Assembly (NCBI GenBank): GCA_035578175.1
Contig: JAQMRL010000001.1
Coordinates: 60,039,553 to 60,103,552 of the forward strand
DNA length: 64,000 bases
Reading direction: 5' to 3'
From: Catonia carolina
Lineage: Eukaryota > Arthropoda > Insecta > Hemiptera > Achilidae
The translations under genes were made by a program, and so were the position numbers. Shown one piece after another: positions 20,699 to 35,600 of the stretch (position 1 is its first letter; every line of letters begins with the position of its first letter). The notes beneath the pieces are model-generated. The model saw only the letters and a program-made list of their open reading frames with translations, was not told the DNA's origin and did no database searches.

Positions 20699-23600
20699 AT
20701 GAAAGGTAAGTGTTTTTTAATTAATTAAATTGTAATTTTGGTAAAAAAAAATCTTTTTGATTTAAATTGTGTAGTTGTTGGCTGATTAGAAGGAGTGGTG
20801 TGTAATTGGTATGGGAAATGCAATTTTTCCAGAGTAACAGCACCATCAAACAATTATTCACATCATTCAGTTATTTAAAATTTTTTCTTTAAAAATTAGC
20901 ATCTCAGATTTATGATACTTTTGTCTTCTCAGCAAATTACCGTACAATTTGATTTTATCAATGCAAAAATTGACCAGTTAGAACGCTGTGTGTTTAATTT
21001 TCTTAGTTATTTGAATGTATAGATTGAAAAAATGTACATGGAAACAAGACAATCAAAATTGTGTTAAAATGATACAACTGGGCCTGAAGAAATTAACTAC
21101 CTACATGCCTGTATGAAAAAATATTTGAATGATGTTGCATGGTTATTCAGCTGTTTTTCTTGGTAGTAGTGTAGCCTATTCTATTTTTCAAGGCTGATGA
21201 GCTCTGAACGTATTCATTGCCCCCTACCCACTTCATAGCTAGCCAATGACTTGCCAGCAATGTTGCCAACACTTGCTCTCGTAGCTCCGTTACATATTTC
21301 GTCAGCCATTTTTTTGGTCTTTGAATAACAATTATAACCTATGAACATACAATTAGCTGATTTTATTATAAAGTATTGCATGTTAATGCGTTCTATAATC
21401 TGTGTGTTCAGAACGAGATGCAAGACAAGAGTGAACTATTGCGGCTCTTATACGCATGCTCGTGTAATGTTTGTCAGGTACAATCTGACAACGCTGGCAA
21501 ACGTTCTAATTGGTCTAAACGCATGGAACAGCTGAGCTCATCGACCGTGAAAAGCATTATAAGCATTTTTATCTGATGCCCTGTTTTTTTTTAATTATTT
21601 TTTTTGTTCTTTAATGGTATGAAGTTGTTTCATATTTTTTGTGTCTATGCCATGTATTCTATGAACATGGGTTCAGCTTTAGTCCTCTATAGACTCAGTG
21701 ATCAATTTTGAAAGAGTTCTTTTGTTATAAAGAAATTTATTTAAAGAATGTCTGTGTAGACAGATTATTCAAACATGAGTTTTAGTCTGTATGTGTTTTT
21801 TTATTATTTCAAGTCACATCAACAGTGTGATCATTAGCGACTTCTTTGGGTTGTGGATTGTTGAGTTTTAACTTGTAATTATTTCTAGATCCTAGCCAGG
21901 AATTGAACCCAGGACTTTTTACTTGCTGTCTATTAAAATTTTCTTCATTTTATTGTGATTCAACCAGATGCTATTATTATTACAGACAAATTATCTTCGA
22001 GATTGAACTGGTATGTCTGCATTCCTGTGATACATGCTACTCAATAGTATACTTTCAATATAAAGAGGGTTGATAGTACGTCATTTCCTAGTTTTATTCA
22101 TCAGTTGGAATGTCAAGTCATAAAAGTGGGTTTAGTTTGCAGTCATATTTACTTAAACAGATGTAAGGAGATTATTGCATCAAGCAATGATTTATAAAAA
22201 CGCGATACTTTTAAACATCAGTTTTATAATTTTTGCAATCTTCTTATATTCCGACTCCATTGCTGAAGGTAGGCCACAACACTTGCAAATTGCTCTCTGT
22301 CATGAGCCACCCTGTAAAGAGTGTGCGTACTTAGGTTTGTCCAGTTTCTAATGTTCTTCAATCATGAGAATTTCCTTCGCTCAGGCCTATGCTTGCCCTC
22401 AACGTTACCTTTTAGTAAGAGTCAGTCTGAGAAACTCATGATTATCACCCCGTTTAGAAATGACCAAGATAGGCAGATTTTCTTCTTTTGATTATGCCCA
22501 TCAACTCACAGTCCACACCCATGCATCTCAAAACATCGATGTTGGTAACATGACCGATCCACAAAATCCGAAGCATTTTTCTAAACACCCGCATCTCAAA
22601 ACCTTCTAAATGATGCATGGACTGCATACTCATATTTTCACACTGTATATATTAATAGGTTTGTAATATTCAACAAAAATTATCAAAATTTTAGTTAAAC
22701 CTGACCTAGTCATTGGAAGTTCCAGGTGCATGCCCTTTCCTGAAGCATGATAAAACTGTAGAAAAATCATCCCGAAATGCAGTTTTATATCATGAATTTC
22801 TAGATCCCCAGCAGTTTTGCTTCTCAAACACTTCCACCCCCCACTCAGGTAAATTTTAGATCCTCCCTAGACCTTAGGTACTGAATTCTGTGGCATTGAA
22901 AAATGGATAATCAGAGAACCTCTTAAATTATAACTGTAGTTAATTTTTAAGAATGAAATGAAAAATGTATTAAGCACTGCAAAAAACAAGTAGGTTTTAA
23001 AAAAACTGCATGCTCACTTATTGATTAAGAGTAGAGTATAAATAAGTTTCATCTGATCCAATAGTAGCGAGTGTTTTTTGTTTCTAGGTAAACCAAAAGC
23101 TAAGAATTACATTTTAGAAAACGTTAAAAAATTGAAGCTGATTCAAAATTCTAAACCAAAATCTGATGATGATGATGAAGACAGCAAAAGAAAAATTGAA
23201 CCACCAATGTCCTATGCTGAAAGAGTATGCCATTAAATGAATTTTATTGTAGTAAAACTTAGTCTCTCTTCTTCCTCGTAATACTGTTCTTTGGTAGACA
23301 ATTTCAACTACGGTAAATTTTAAAATTGTTTAGCTTGTTGGCAAGCTAATTTCAGTTTTGTGATGGGAATAGATTCTTTTTTTAATTTCAGCAAAGTTAA
23401 GTGTACATTTTAAAAATTATTGTTATTTATAATTTTTTGGATAAACATTTAAATTTTCATGTGTATTTGGCAAAAAAGGACATTTCTGTAAATTATCCAT
23501 TAGCTGTTTTTAAGATCTGAATTTAAGTTTTATGTGTGACAATGCTGTTCACTTTTTAATGATTATCTGAACTTCCTTTTGACTGGCCTATTGGTGTAAT

Positions 23601-26600
23601 GGTCAGCACAATTGATTTCTATGCCAGAGGGTCTTAGGTTCAATTCATGGTGGGGTCTGTCATTTTTCTATTGTCTGGTATCGTTCACCTTCTTCATAAG
23701 CATGACTTGGCAAAACAGCTTGATGTAAAGCAAAAGGAAAAATCCTTGTTGTTATTTGTGAGGCAGATACAAAACAGGACCTTTTGTTAGAAAAATAAAT
23801 TGTTAATAAAATAATAAATTGTTTAGTCAGGTACCTATATTGATAACCATGTTTTTTTATTGTAGTTAACTTTGTCCTGTTGAATTTTAAATGTAATTAC
23901 TCCAGTGAAGGTGACTAGACAATAAAAATAATTACTATTTAGAAACATCTGGACATTTTATTAAGAAGAATGCAGAACCTTCAGTGTTCTGAAGTAGTTG
24001 CTGAAGCCAGTACCATTGATTATCATGAGCCTGAACAAGACCAATATAGACAGTTACAGAACCACTAAAGAAGACGCAAAGACATCCTGTTACTAGGTAC
24101 TTTTAACTGTGTCAAATTTCAACATTTTAAAAAACTGCTTACCTTGTACTGTTTAAAAGAGGACATTCAAAAATTTACTTTTTATGTTTAATAATGTTTG
24201 TTTCTTAAATAATAAGTGAGATGTAAAATTCATTTCTTTAATTGTACAGTTTTGCTATTAAAATATTTAAGCTGATGTAACTGACATAGTTGGAGATAAA
24301 AATCGAAATTTTGTACCAAATTGTTCAGAATTTGGTGCTAAATCTAAAAATGATAGCTTGAAATCAAACATTTTCAATAAAAAAAAGTTTAATAAAAGTT
24401 TGCTGTTCTTAAGCTTTTCAAACATAGACTTATCTTTTTATGATGATTATTAAATATAACTGTAAATCCTTCAGCCATGTTTGTCTTCCTAGTATTAAAG
24501 CTTTTCCTATCATAAACTAGCTCTTTACTTGTGCAGTATTTTTCAAAGGCCTCATTAACATACCAACTCTCCTAATTTGTCCCTTTTTATTAGCCACAAT
24601 CCAGATCCTTATAAATAAGCTTAATAAAATTAGCAAACAGATTTTAAAGTTTAAAGAGATTTAGTTTCCTAAAATTCATATGTATCGTGAATAATTATGA
24701 AGTGCACTGTATGTCAGATTTATTCTGAATGAAATATTTTATAATGATAAAAAAAAATTATTTTTTAATAAAATTTAAAGCCAAGTTATTGTTACTTAAT
24801 AAAACTGAAAATTCAGATCGCTGACTTTTTAAATAACCTTGTATGTATTTCAGACCAAACAAAATTGGTTACAATTCAAACAAATAAGTACCACCAAAAG
24901 TCGTGGTAAAAGGTGTAGAAGTCAGTTTTTATGGAAATTTCCATACCACAAGGCCAGCTAGTGATGTAGTGGTCAGTACAACTGGCTTCTGCACCTGGGT
25001 TCAATTCCTGATCAGGTCTGACATTTTTTCATCATATATTTTCACCTATCACCCTTCATTGTCTGCACTAGCAGAAATTACAGAACAGTCGGACATAAAA
25101 AAACCATATCACAATAATGTGTTTTGGATTATAATTTTTTATTTACAAAGAACAATATTTTTTCTGTTAATGTGAATTTATATTAAAAATTCAAAAATCA
25201 GGAGTTCAAATGGTTTGTCTTTAAATAATGATAAATTTTGCTACAAATTTACAATCTAAAATCTGTGTTGATTGATAAAATGATTTAGTAGTTTTAAAAA
25301 TTAGTGTGATATTACCTTTTAAGTATATACATTTATGCTCTTTGGGTATGGCAAACAGTTAGTTCTAAGGGTATTGAAGTAGGAAAGGGAATTACTTAAA
25401 TATGCTATTATTTGCAGATGATCAGGTTCTGATAGCTGAGTCTGAAGATGATTTGCAGAAGGGATTTATAAATTGAGTACAATATTTCAAGAGTATAACT
25501 TTGATACACCTGCTGCAAAGACTAAATTTATGACTTTCTGGGGGTAGATACAGCAGGTACAGCTTTGAAACACCTGGGGTGTGATTTAGGTACGCTAGAA
25601 ATGTTGACAAAATTGATAAACTGAATCGTTTTTGGTATATTTGTGGGTCAATAGCAGATCACTGGGTAAATGAGTTCAGTTGAGTTGAGTTAAAAAAACC
25701 AGTTGAACTTTTACAAGACTGTGGCTGTTCCAGTATTGCTGTATGATAGTGAGTCCTAGTACTTGAAGGAAATATGAACTTCAGATCAGGCAGCAGAAAT
25801 ACAGTTTTTGAGAAGAGTTCAGGGGTGTAGTTTGATGGATCACATTAAGAATGAGGAAATCCAGATCCATTTAAATGTTTCCTCTCTCTTAGAAACAGTC
25901 GGTAAATACAGAAAGAAATGGGAGGAACATTTAATACAGATGAGTAATGATAGATGGGTGAAACGGGCATTAAACTACACACCTGATGAACAACGAGGTG
26001 TAGGTAGGTTGCAGAAAAGATGGGCAAAGAAGTTGGAACAGGTTGGAAGGCCTTTATCCATGGCAGGAATTAGAAGAAGAAGAGTGTTGTTATGCTTTCT
26101 TCTGAACTGAATGTTTCTGAAGTTATAATATTTTTCGTGTTTATGCTCTTTTTATGTAGGCCATTTTTGCTATATTATAGTTCCTTTAAATTTTGTTATA
26201 TGTTCTTGCTGTCACTATATTAATAATTTGTACATTTGTTTCCAGCTTAAAACTGTGACTTCACCTCATATAAAATTGATAGAGAAGTTAACTTGTTTAC
26301 GAGACGTACATGTTGATTCTTACAATAAGGGTAAAAAATCTAATCAGCTTAATACAAATTTTACTGACAATAAAAACAAACTTTGTGTTGAATCTACACA
26401 CACGTTAACAAAAAAACGGTTAAATCCAAAAAAAATGAAGAAGTCAAAAAGTGAAAAATTAGTGAAAAAATATTCCAAATTAACTGATGATGAAAAGCTT
26501 ATGAATGATTTACAGAGATGTGGTAAGTACGGTAAAATTTCATCAACAGTATAAATGAGTGATTTTGTGTTGGTAATCATTTCTCAGGAATGTTTTGGAA

Positions 26601-29600
26601 AACTATTAATGAAACGAATGGAATGGAGGAACATCCACTGAATATGACAAACAGTTCAAAGATACAAAAGGAATACAAGCTGTTAAAATGTAAAAATAAT
26701 TAATACAAAAGATTTAATTATTCGTAAACGTGCATTTTTAAGTTTGTGGAAATTCAAAAGAAAGTGGAATTATAATTAGTCTGTTTACATGTAGGCTGTT
26801 CTTTCATTTATGACATTTGTAGCATATATTTCATAAACATCAAGACATTTATCATACCAAGGAACCAACTTCTGTTATAAATAATTATACTCTATTCATA
26901 AAATGATGCCATTTAACAAGAGAGTTATGTTTTAACATTTTCATAATGCTGGAACTAAATGAAAGGCACCTTATATTTAGTTGCAGTACATTCTACTGGT
27001 GGATGATCCATTTTTTCCCAGCCAGATGATATAAAAAGATCTTTCGTTATCCTGGCAGTGTATGGCTGACCATTATTATGAAGCAACACTATATCACAAC
27101 TCAGCCATGGCTTGACAAAATTTCTGTGAAAACTTCATAGGAATCGTTTTTGAAATTTATGGAAATCCAAAAGAAAGTGAAAAATTCATAATGCGTTTGT
27201 TTGCACGTTGGCTGTTTTTTATATATGACTTTCACCACATTAAAAACAGACCAACTTATTTCTGATTCAACCATCAACTGCTCGAATCGACGAAAATGTT
27301 TAAAAATTCGAGAGCATGTGCTTTCAGAACGTCGACTGACAATTTGGAAGTTTTAAGAAGATTGCGCAACAGTGTTCATCAAAAAAGATTCGATTTGTGG
27401 CAGACAGGAGACTGGTTCTTCCACCACGACAATGCACCTGAACACATAGCTATCTAGATGAAAGATTTTTTGACTAAAAATGGCATGGTTCTACTGCCTC
27501 ATGTTCTACTCGCCTGACCTGGCTCTGTGCGACTTTTTCTTATTTCCAGCCATGAAAAGGGACATTAAAGGACACCAATTTGACAACATTGAAGCTGTCA
27601 AGAAAAAAACAAGGTAGGAGCTGTCAGCCATTTCTAAAGATGACTACAAAAAATGTTTTGAACAGTGGAAGCACCCGTGGGATAAATGTATTAGTTGTAA
27701 TTGAGAGTATTTTGAAGGGGATAATGTTGTTTTGTGAAAAAATTGAAAATAAATAGCTTTTGAAAAATAATTCTGGTTTCTTTTGTGTACCCCCTCGTAT
27801 ATAATTACCCCTGCTAATCGTCTTCTGATCCTGCAAATAATTAAATCATCAGGAAAAGCTAAAATTGTTAAAGGAGTCAAACTTAAAATCCTTTGGCTGC
27901 ATACAATTATTTAATTCAACTATGATGGCATCAATACACAAATTTATCAAAATTTATGATAGAGGGGGTACCCCTGTTGAACACCTTGTGATACATCTTC
28001 TTCACTTACACTGTATATCAGTTTATTTAAGTTTTAATTTTTAAATATATAATTATTTTTTCTAAAATAATTTTTATGAGATAAATTTAAAGATAATTCT
28101 TATGTGATTTCTTAGTAAAAGTAAGTCAAATTAATTTTATTAGTTATACATTCCAGGTACCAGCTATGAGCCACAAAGCTATTGCGATTCATATAAAGAT
28201 CATAAAGAATCATACGGAGCTCTTTCACTGATCCCGGAACAAAAGTGTGGTGGTGATTCAAAAAAAAATTTTGAAAAAAATAAAGTTACTATTAGTCCTT
28301 TTGAAGCTGAACCTTGTAAAATTGAACAAAACATATCTGTGGTTTGTAAACCTCTTTCTCCTAAAGCATACAAGAATGAAGGTCTGTATTTTGTGCTCTT
28401 TACACTTTTGTTAAATGTTTAATTGTAATATAAATTTTATGCTGTATTTTAAAATCGTTAATTTTGGCAATAATGAGGGCCAGGTCGAAGTTCTCTTTCA
28501 GCACAGTTTGACAAAGCAATGCAGAAGCCATTCTACTACTCTGAAGATTTATTTGAAGCATATACACTGTCCTGATTACTGCCTGTGAGATCAGTGTAGC
28601 TCTTTTCTTTAGTACCTTCATCAGGTATGGCCAGATTTCTTGAAGCGGTTTGCGTGTTTAGGACAGCTTCATCTGATGGGACTATCAACAATAGAGGTTT
28701 GCTTAACTGAATCTTCCATTTCCATCATTTCTAAAATGTCCTCCATAGTCCACCTGTGGAAGGCATCCACATCAATACATAAATTTTAATTGAAGAAGTT
28801 CATTTCAGTTGAAGAAATTATTGTAAATGCACTTCCAAGTCACTAGGAAATAAGTAGTCCGCCCAGGCAATACCTTGCATACCCAGGTAAGGAAAATATT
28901 CTTAGAGGTTTCATGACATCTCAAAGGCCCCATTATGACTTACCACCCATGTGCCTTGAACCCTTCAGCATGGGTCACACTACATCTTGGGTTGGGTTTC
29001 ACTGAGTAATATTTTTGTAAAAAGAGGAAGATGGGAAAGTGTCTGTTCTGCTGTTGTGTTGTACCTGCAGCACATCAGTGACGAAGGAAGATTGTGTTAA
29101 ATATAATTGATTTAAATGTTAATTGGTTAAATCTTATTGTACGTTTCTACGAAATTGTATTCTCCTTAATGCTGCTTTAATTTCTTATTATAAATTTATA
29201 TTTACATTTTTATATTTTTACTAACATATTTTGTTGGATACAACCCTATCATCATTACTCTATCATTGGAGTACAGAAACCATTAAAATTGAAACCATTT
29301 AATTATTAAAACTTTTTCAACAAATTAATTTAAAAAATGGGCGGTATATTGACTGATGCTACACAAAATATGAAAACTGATAAATTCAAATAAATTGACA
29401 GTTTTTGTATGCTCTTGGCAAAAGATATAAAATCTTCTGAAAAATTTCTGATTTGTAATTAAGTTGGTTAAATTTTGTGTGTTATTGAGTGATGATGCCT
29501 ACATAAGCCTTTGCTTGTGCATAGGTAGTGGTATGAGGAGATATACAGATGAAAAACGACCTGACCAGAGTCGAACCCAGGACCCTGGTATAAAAGCCAA

Positions 29601-32600
29601 ATGCGCTGACCACTACACCAACGGGGCCAGTCAAATGTTTTAATGATTTTTTTTATATACTTTGATTTTGGTGGAATGAATGAAAGAAGTTAATAAAAAT
29701 GTATAAATAAAACATTAAGGCAGGATAAAAAAAAACAGTTTGGTGAAAATGATTGTGTTATAATTCAGCCATCTTAGGGACACCATTTCCCATACAACTG
29801 TAGATAGGATTAAAGGTTAGCCTGTTTATCAAATTGTTTAAAATTATTATTATAATATTGATAATAATAATTGATAATATTGATCTAAATGACAGTGTTA
29901 CATTTTGCAGGTTGCCAGGCAAAACCTTACAACTCCAAGGAATCTCTCGATAGTAATATTGTTGTACGATATCCCAGGAGAAGTGATAATACACCTAGTG
30001 ATCAAATTAAACGTGTATCACTATGTGAAAAAAGTTTACAAACAGAAATAAATTCTATTGAATCAACTCCTATTCTAAAACAACCACAAAAGCCAGCAAA
30101 AAAATCACCCATTCTAAACAGAAAAGTAATTCCATCATTTGAAGTAAAGGACATGAAAAAACCAAATCTTTCTACAAGTATATCTTCTAAAAATAATCAG
30201 GAACATTTATCTAAGAATAGTTCAACACAAAAGTTGAAGTTAAATCCTATTGAAGAAAAGGCTAATATGTTACTTAATGAGATTATAACTGTAAGTACTC
30301 GTTACTAATAGTTTTTTAAAGTTACTTAATCTAAGAAAATCAACTGTCAATTGTTATTTCATCATTATAAATTACTGAGGCACCACATGTAGGGAAAAAA
30401 CAATGGTTAATCATTACAAAGCGATTAACAATGAAAGTAAACCTTATCTAATACTTTTAGTAGATAAATGGTTTCTGATTATATTCATAATTTCATATTG
30501 ATTAATTTTAAATCATATTAACACAGATATTAATGCATCAAACAGTAGTGACTATGTTTGTTTCAGACCCTAAAACCAGGACTTTCAGCCTAGGTGACAA
30601 ATAAATTATCACACAAAAGCATATAAGTTACACGTTTCAGTTATATTATTTATGTACATTTCTAATGAGTTAATGACTACTTTTACAGAGTGTGCTACTA
30701 AGTCGGTTGGTGTGCAGTCAACTAAACTATAATCTGTGCCACTAAGGTCATCACTGCAATTTTGTATACTTATTTTTAGAAAAAAACTAGTGCAATGATT
30801 TTCAACTGTTAGAACATGTTTTTAACTGAAATAGCTGATTCAAGTGAATTAATTCGCACGATAACACTAAACTGAATTTTGAAATGAACCATTGAAACTT
30901 TAAATCAAATATTTAGTTATTAACTTCACAAAATTTTATTTTACCAATTTTAATTTTTGAATTTTCTGCAGTTCCCGAAAGTGTCCTCTTTAAAACCATG
31001 TTAAAAAAATGTTAATCTGGTAGTTAAATGTTATTTGGTAGCAGATCCCAGTATATTTAAGGACAAATAAAACCTCCATTTAAAATACATTGGACCAGAT
31101 TTTGAATTTTAAGAATAAGATTACACTTTCCTCTGTAAAAAATTATTCTATTACATTCAATAAAATAATTTCTTTGAGTCCTGTAAAAATTACTGTTTTA
31201 CTAACTTCAAAACTATTTTATCAATATTTTTTAAATCTTAAAATTTTAAGGGTAAAACCAATATGGACATTTACTAAAATAATTTAAATTGTAATAATGA
31301 CTTTTTTATTGAGTTTTCATAGAAAAAAATGGTTTTTTAATTGCGGCCATAGTATGTATTCTTGGCAAAAGTGTACATAATTAAAGTTTTAGAGCATTTA
31401 AAGACCTATAACTTTTATTTTAAACAGTTTTTGTACTACTCTTAGATTAGCAGAAATTAGTGATTTTCTGTTTTTTTTTTCATCAGAACTTGGGTTTTTT
31501 TAAGATGGCGGCCTTAGTATGCATTTTACGACAAAAGTGTTTACAATCAAAGTTATACACCTATATAATACTAGTTTTGTTTTAAATATTTTTCTCTAAA
31601 GAGCCTAGCTTAGAGTCAATCACTGATTTTCTGCATTTTTAAGTTCTACAGAGGTTAGTTTTTATTTTGGGTCATTCACTCATGATTAAAATTACGATAT
31701 GTTTTTCATTTTACATTGTTTAATCATGATTAAACATAGATTATATTGTTCATTATCTGCATTGGCAAGAGAAAGTCGTCTGAGTGTTTCACACCAGATA
31801 TTTTTAGTTATGGACTAAATAGATTAAATAAAAAAACTACTACATGTATTGTGCAAATAAACCTAAAATCAATTTTTTAACAAGAAAATAACAGCTTCTA
31901 TTTCTGAAAACAAATTCTTAAAGTTTCCTGGTGTAGGTAAGCACACCATACTTTTCTTAACTCTTGTTTTAATTCAGAAAAATTACTGTAAGTACTAAAA
32001 CAATACTTGAAATTATTGCTATGTTAGTTAAAATTATATTTAATATTTATGAGATTCATTCTCATGAATTGATTTCATTTTTCAGAATAGCAATGTAGAT
32101 ATCAAAAAACTTCATAACGAAATAGGAAGAGTTCAAAAGACTTCACCCTTTGCAAGACACCATACAGTTTTTGAACAAAGGTAGGAGAATAATAAATTTC
32201 AAAATACTTATATTTTATTATTTGTCAACTTTGAACTACAATGTGTTACTCCTGTGATTTTCTTGCTCAAATTCTTATTTTGGAGCTAGTTTTCTTTCTT
32301 CCTATAGGGGCTAACTTTCTTCATTAATTCCAAAAATGGTTTATTTCATCACTTCACTTCAATTAATTTTTTCCTGTGAAAAACCCTCGTGTCATCATTC
32401 TGAATTTCTTTGAATCTTCTATTACATCTTTATCCACATTTAATGTCATTCGGTCTTTTTCTGTTTGTTAGGACCATCTGGTTTGTCTTTATATTCTTTT
32501 GGATTTTCAAATATTTGTTTTTTATATTGTCTTTTTTGGTTCATCCTTTTGTCATGTGTCCATTGAATCTCATTCTGATCTTTCTTATTTCATTTGAGCA

Positions 32601-35600
32601 GCTCCTTACCCAGTGTTTTTCATCTTTATTAAATATAGTTTCAGTTATTGAACCCGCTATTCCTTGCTATTTTTTTTCTGCTTTTTATAATTCACATTTT
32701 AATTTTAATGAACTTTTGCATATTATCTAATAATACTTTAATTTTTTTTTACATCTGTATGTTTTGTGCAATAATGCTAATGCTGACAGTGATGGGTGGC
32801 AGGTGAAAAGTATGATAAACAAATGCCAGACCTGATCGGGAATCAAACCTGGAATCTCTAGTATATTTAATACTTAAAATTCTTAAAAAACTGTAAAAAG
32901 GAGAAAAAGAAGAAATTAAACAAAACAAATAATTAATTTGGTTCAAAAATACTAATTATATTAATTCACAGTAAAAAAAATTGCACGCATGAATTAAAAA
33001 ATTTTCTTTTGGAATAAATTTGGACAGGTGTGTTTGTTCATGCATGGCTGTCGCCCTCCATTCTCACCCAACTGTTGTAAGGGACCGGCAGAAAAAGTGG
33101 ATGGTTTTGAAATGAATATAATAAATCAGAAATAAGATGTAAAAAAATTATTAATAGATTTGAAACATATCATTTCTTGCCATTTTTTATTAAAGCACTT
33201 AAATTCTAAAATTCACTTATTTTGTTTTAAAAATTATGTCAGTTAAGTGATGACCCACATTCTGCACGAATTCATGTAATCGTACTTGGAAATTATCCAT
33301 TGCATATTCACAATCATTACGTTCGGTATCGCCACTATTTCATTTCGAATTGCTAGCTTCAGATCTTCAGTTGTTCAAGGCTTTACGACATACACTTTCG
33401 ATTTCAAATACCCCCAAAGAAAAAAGTCACATACCGAAAAGATCTGAGGAGTGAGCAGGCCATGAAAGGTCACCATTTCTTGAAATCATGTGTTCTGGAA
33501 ACATTTGTCGTAACACGTTCATTGACACTCTGGCAGTGTGAGCAGTAGCCCCATCTTGTTGGAACCAAACATTTGCAGTGTCAGCTTCATGACGTCGTAA
33601 CTCTGGTGCAAGGAAGTTATTTAGCATTTCGACATAATGACTTGAAGTGATCGAAACTGCTCAACCGCCTCTTCATAAAAATATGGATCTATCACTTCGA
33701 ATTTAGCCACTGCGCACCAAACTGTCACACGTTCACAATGAAGAGGTTTTCCGTGTAGGCTTCGAGGATTTTCTGCCACCCAGCACCGGAAATTTTGTTT
33801 ATTTAGGCTACACAACCAGACAGGTGAAAATGGGCCTCATCTGACATTATGATTATTGAATCGTTAGTTAAAATGTTCAGAATTGTTTGTGCACATTCTC
33901 TTCGGTTTTGGAAATCATATTGGCTTATTTCTTGAACAGTTACGATTTTGTACCGATGAAAATGAAGACCTAAACGCAAAATTCTTCGAACACTCCGATC
34001 TGATATTCCTAGCACAGCTGTGTGATGTGCAGCAGGGCGACGTGGACTTCTGGCTACTGACAATCGCAAAGCATCTGTGTTTTCGGGAGTATGAACGCTA
34101 CGTGGATGGCCTGTAGGTTTCCGTTTTAAAGATGAAGCTGTTTCTCTAAAATTTGTAACCCAACGCATTATTGCATTGCGACTGGGAACACTACTGTGTC
34201 TACTTACTCCAAACTTTGTATGGAACAAATGCTGGGTTTTGACTACCGAGTAACCGTTAAGTAAAGTAAGTCTCTATGACAAAAGCACAATGTTGTGCGT
34301 TCCACGACTTCATTGCAACTGTAATGGCATTGAGCCAAGGATTGAAAGTCATTGACTCGGTTCTCCTCACTCAAATTGTTGCGATGTACAATCAGATCAA
34401 AAACCATCCACTTTTTCTGCCGGTCCCTAAACTTAAACTTCTGACTATGACTTTATACAAGCTGTCCGACTGGGCTAGGCCAGAGGCCAAAAAAAATCAA
34501 TTTTTTAAAAATTTAATAACTTTTTATTAAATAATACAAACTTTTACAGTAAACACTGTGTTGAAAATTAATTTCATTGTATTATTGTCTTGTAGAGTGA
34601 CAGTGGGTTGCACATACAGGTGTTAATCATGATCATTTAATTTACCAAAAGAATTAATTTAAGTAAAAATCAGTTAAAATTCCAGAAATCTAAGTTGTAA
34701 TTGATTAGAAAACTACTGAGATACTACTGATGCAGTTGGATATAACTTTATGCATATGCACAAACTATAACTGGATACTATAAACTAACCTACTACTATA
34801 CTATACTATATGCTGGGTACTATGAACTAATATAACTGGATACTGGAACTATAACTGGATATAACTTTGTACTAAACTTATGGTGACACAATTTTGTGGG
34901 ATCAGTGAAAAACTCTTAAACTAAATAAAAATAAAATGTATACATTATAAAACTAATATATAATTTACATATTTTAATGTAATTTAAAAAATACAGATAT
35001 CATGCAGAAGTGAGACAAGAACACAATCAGAACATAAAAAGTAATCTAATTTTAACTAAAAGATTTTAAGAAAAGCTCAGCCAAATTCCAGAAATATGAG
35101 GGTCGTTTGAAAAGTTCGTGGAAAGTCAGATAAATGGCACTACTGGCACATATCGAGCATATGTTTAGTTAGTAGCATCTGTTGGAAAAACACATGTTTA
35201 GTTTAAGCCAGATCGGTCTATTTCTTTGTATTTGACATTCGTTTTAATCGAGGAAGTTGAGTGATTTTCAAAAAATGGATGAAAAAGAATTTCGTGTGAA
35301 GTGTTGCAAGGACGGTTGGCAGCTGTTCCAGAAGAATTCGCAGGAATTTAAGTGTCGTTTCGTCACTGAGGATGAAACATATAACTTTGACCACACACTG
35401 TATAAACTAAATTTCTGGAGACAAAATGTTATGAGATCAGTGAAAATATCTAGCCAGCATAAGAATAAATAATTGTATTTAAATCTTTATAACTTTATTT
35501 AATGTATATATTTTTTTTCTTGATTTCAAAAATACAGAAGTCCTGCAGAAATTAAAAAAGAACACAGTAACAACATGAAAAATAATCCTAATCGACCTCC

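Noticed and set aside
22187..22360. Short + strand ORF starting MIYKNAILLNISFIIFAIFL, with a signal-peptide-like start and a donor-like GAAG/GTAGGC in the right phase for the next ENKD1 exon
   Set aside because: Most of its 3' half is the antisense of a decayed LINE (22255-22620), and a signal peptide makes no sense on a cytoplasmic enkurin-domain protein. The ATG-AAA-G exon at 20699 fits better.
29530..29635. Possible tRNA gene on the - strand
   Set aside because: A- and B-box-like sequences are present, but the cloverleaf does not close and the flanks match the family B SINE. The same applies to the other tRNA-like heads in the window.
32410..32730. 106-codon + strand open frame, very hydrophobic, resembling a membrane protein
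   Set aside because: The region is T-rich because it is the antisense of an A-rich LINE 3' end. There is no start context, splice support or recognisable family.
33883..34116. 77-codon + strand open frame
   Set aside because: It is the antisense shadow of the mariner/Tc1 transposase read on the - strand.
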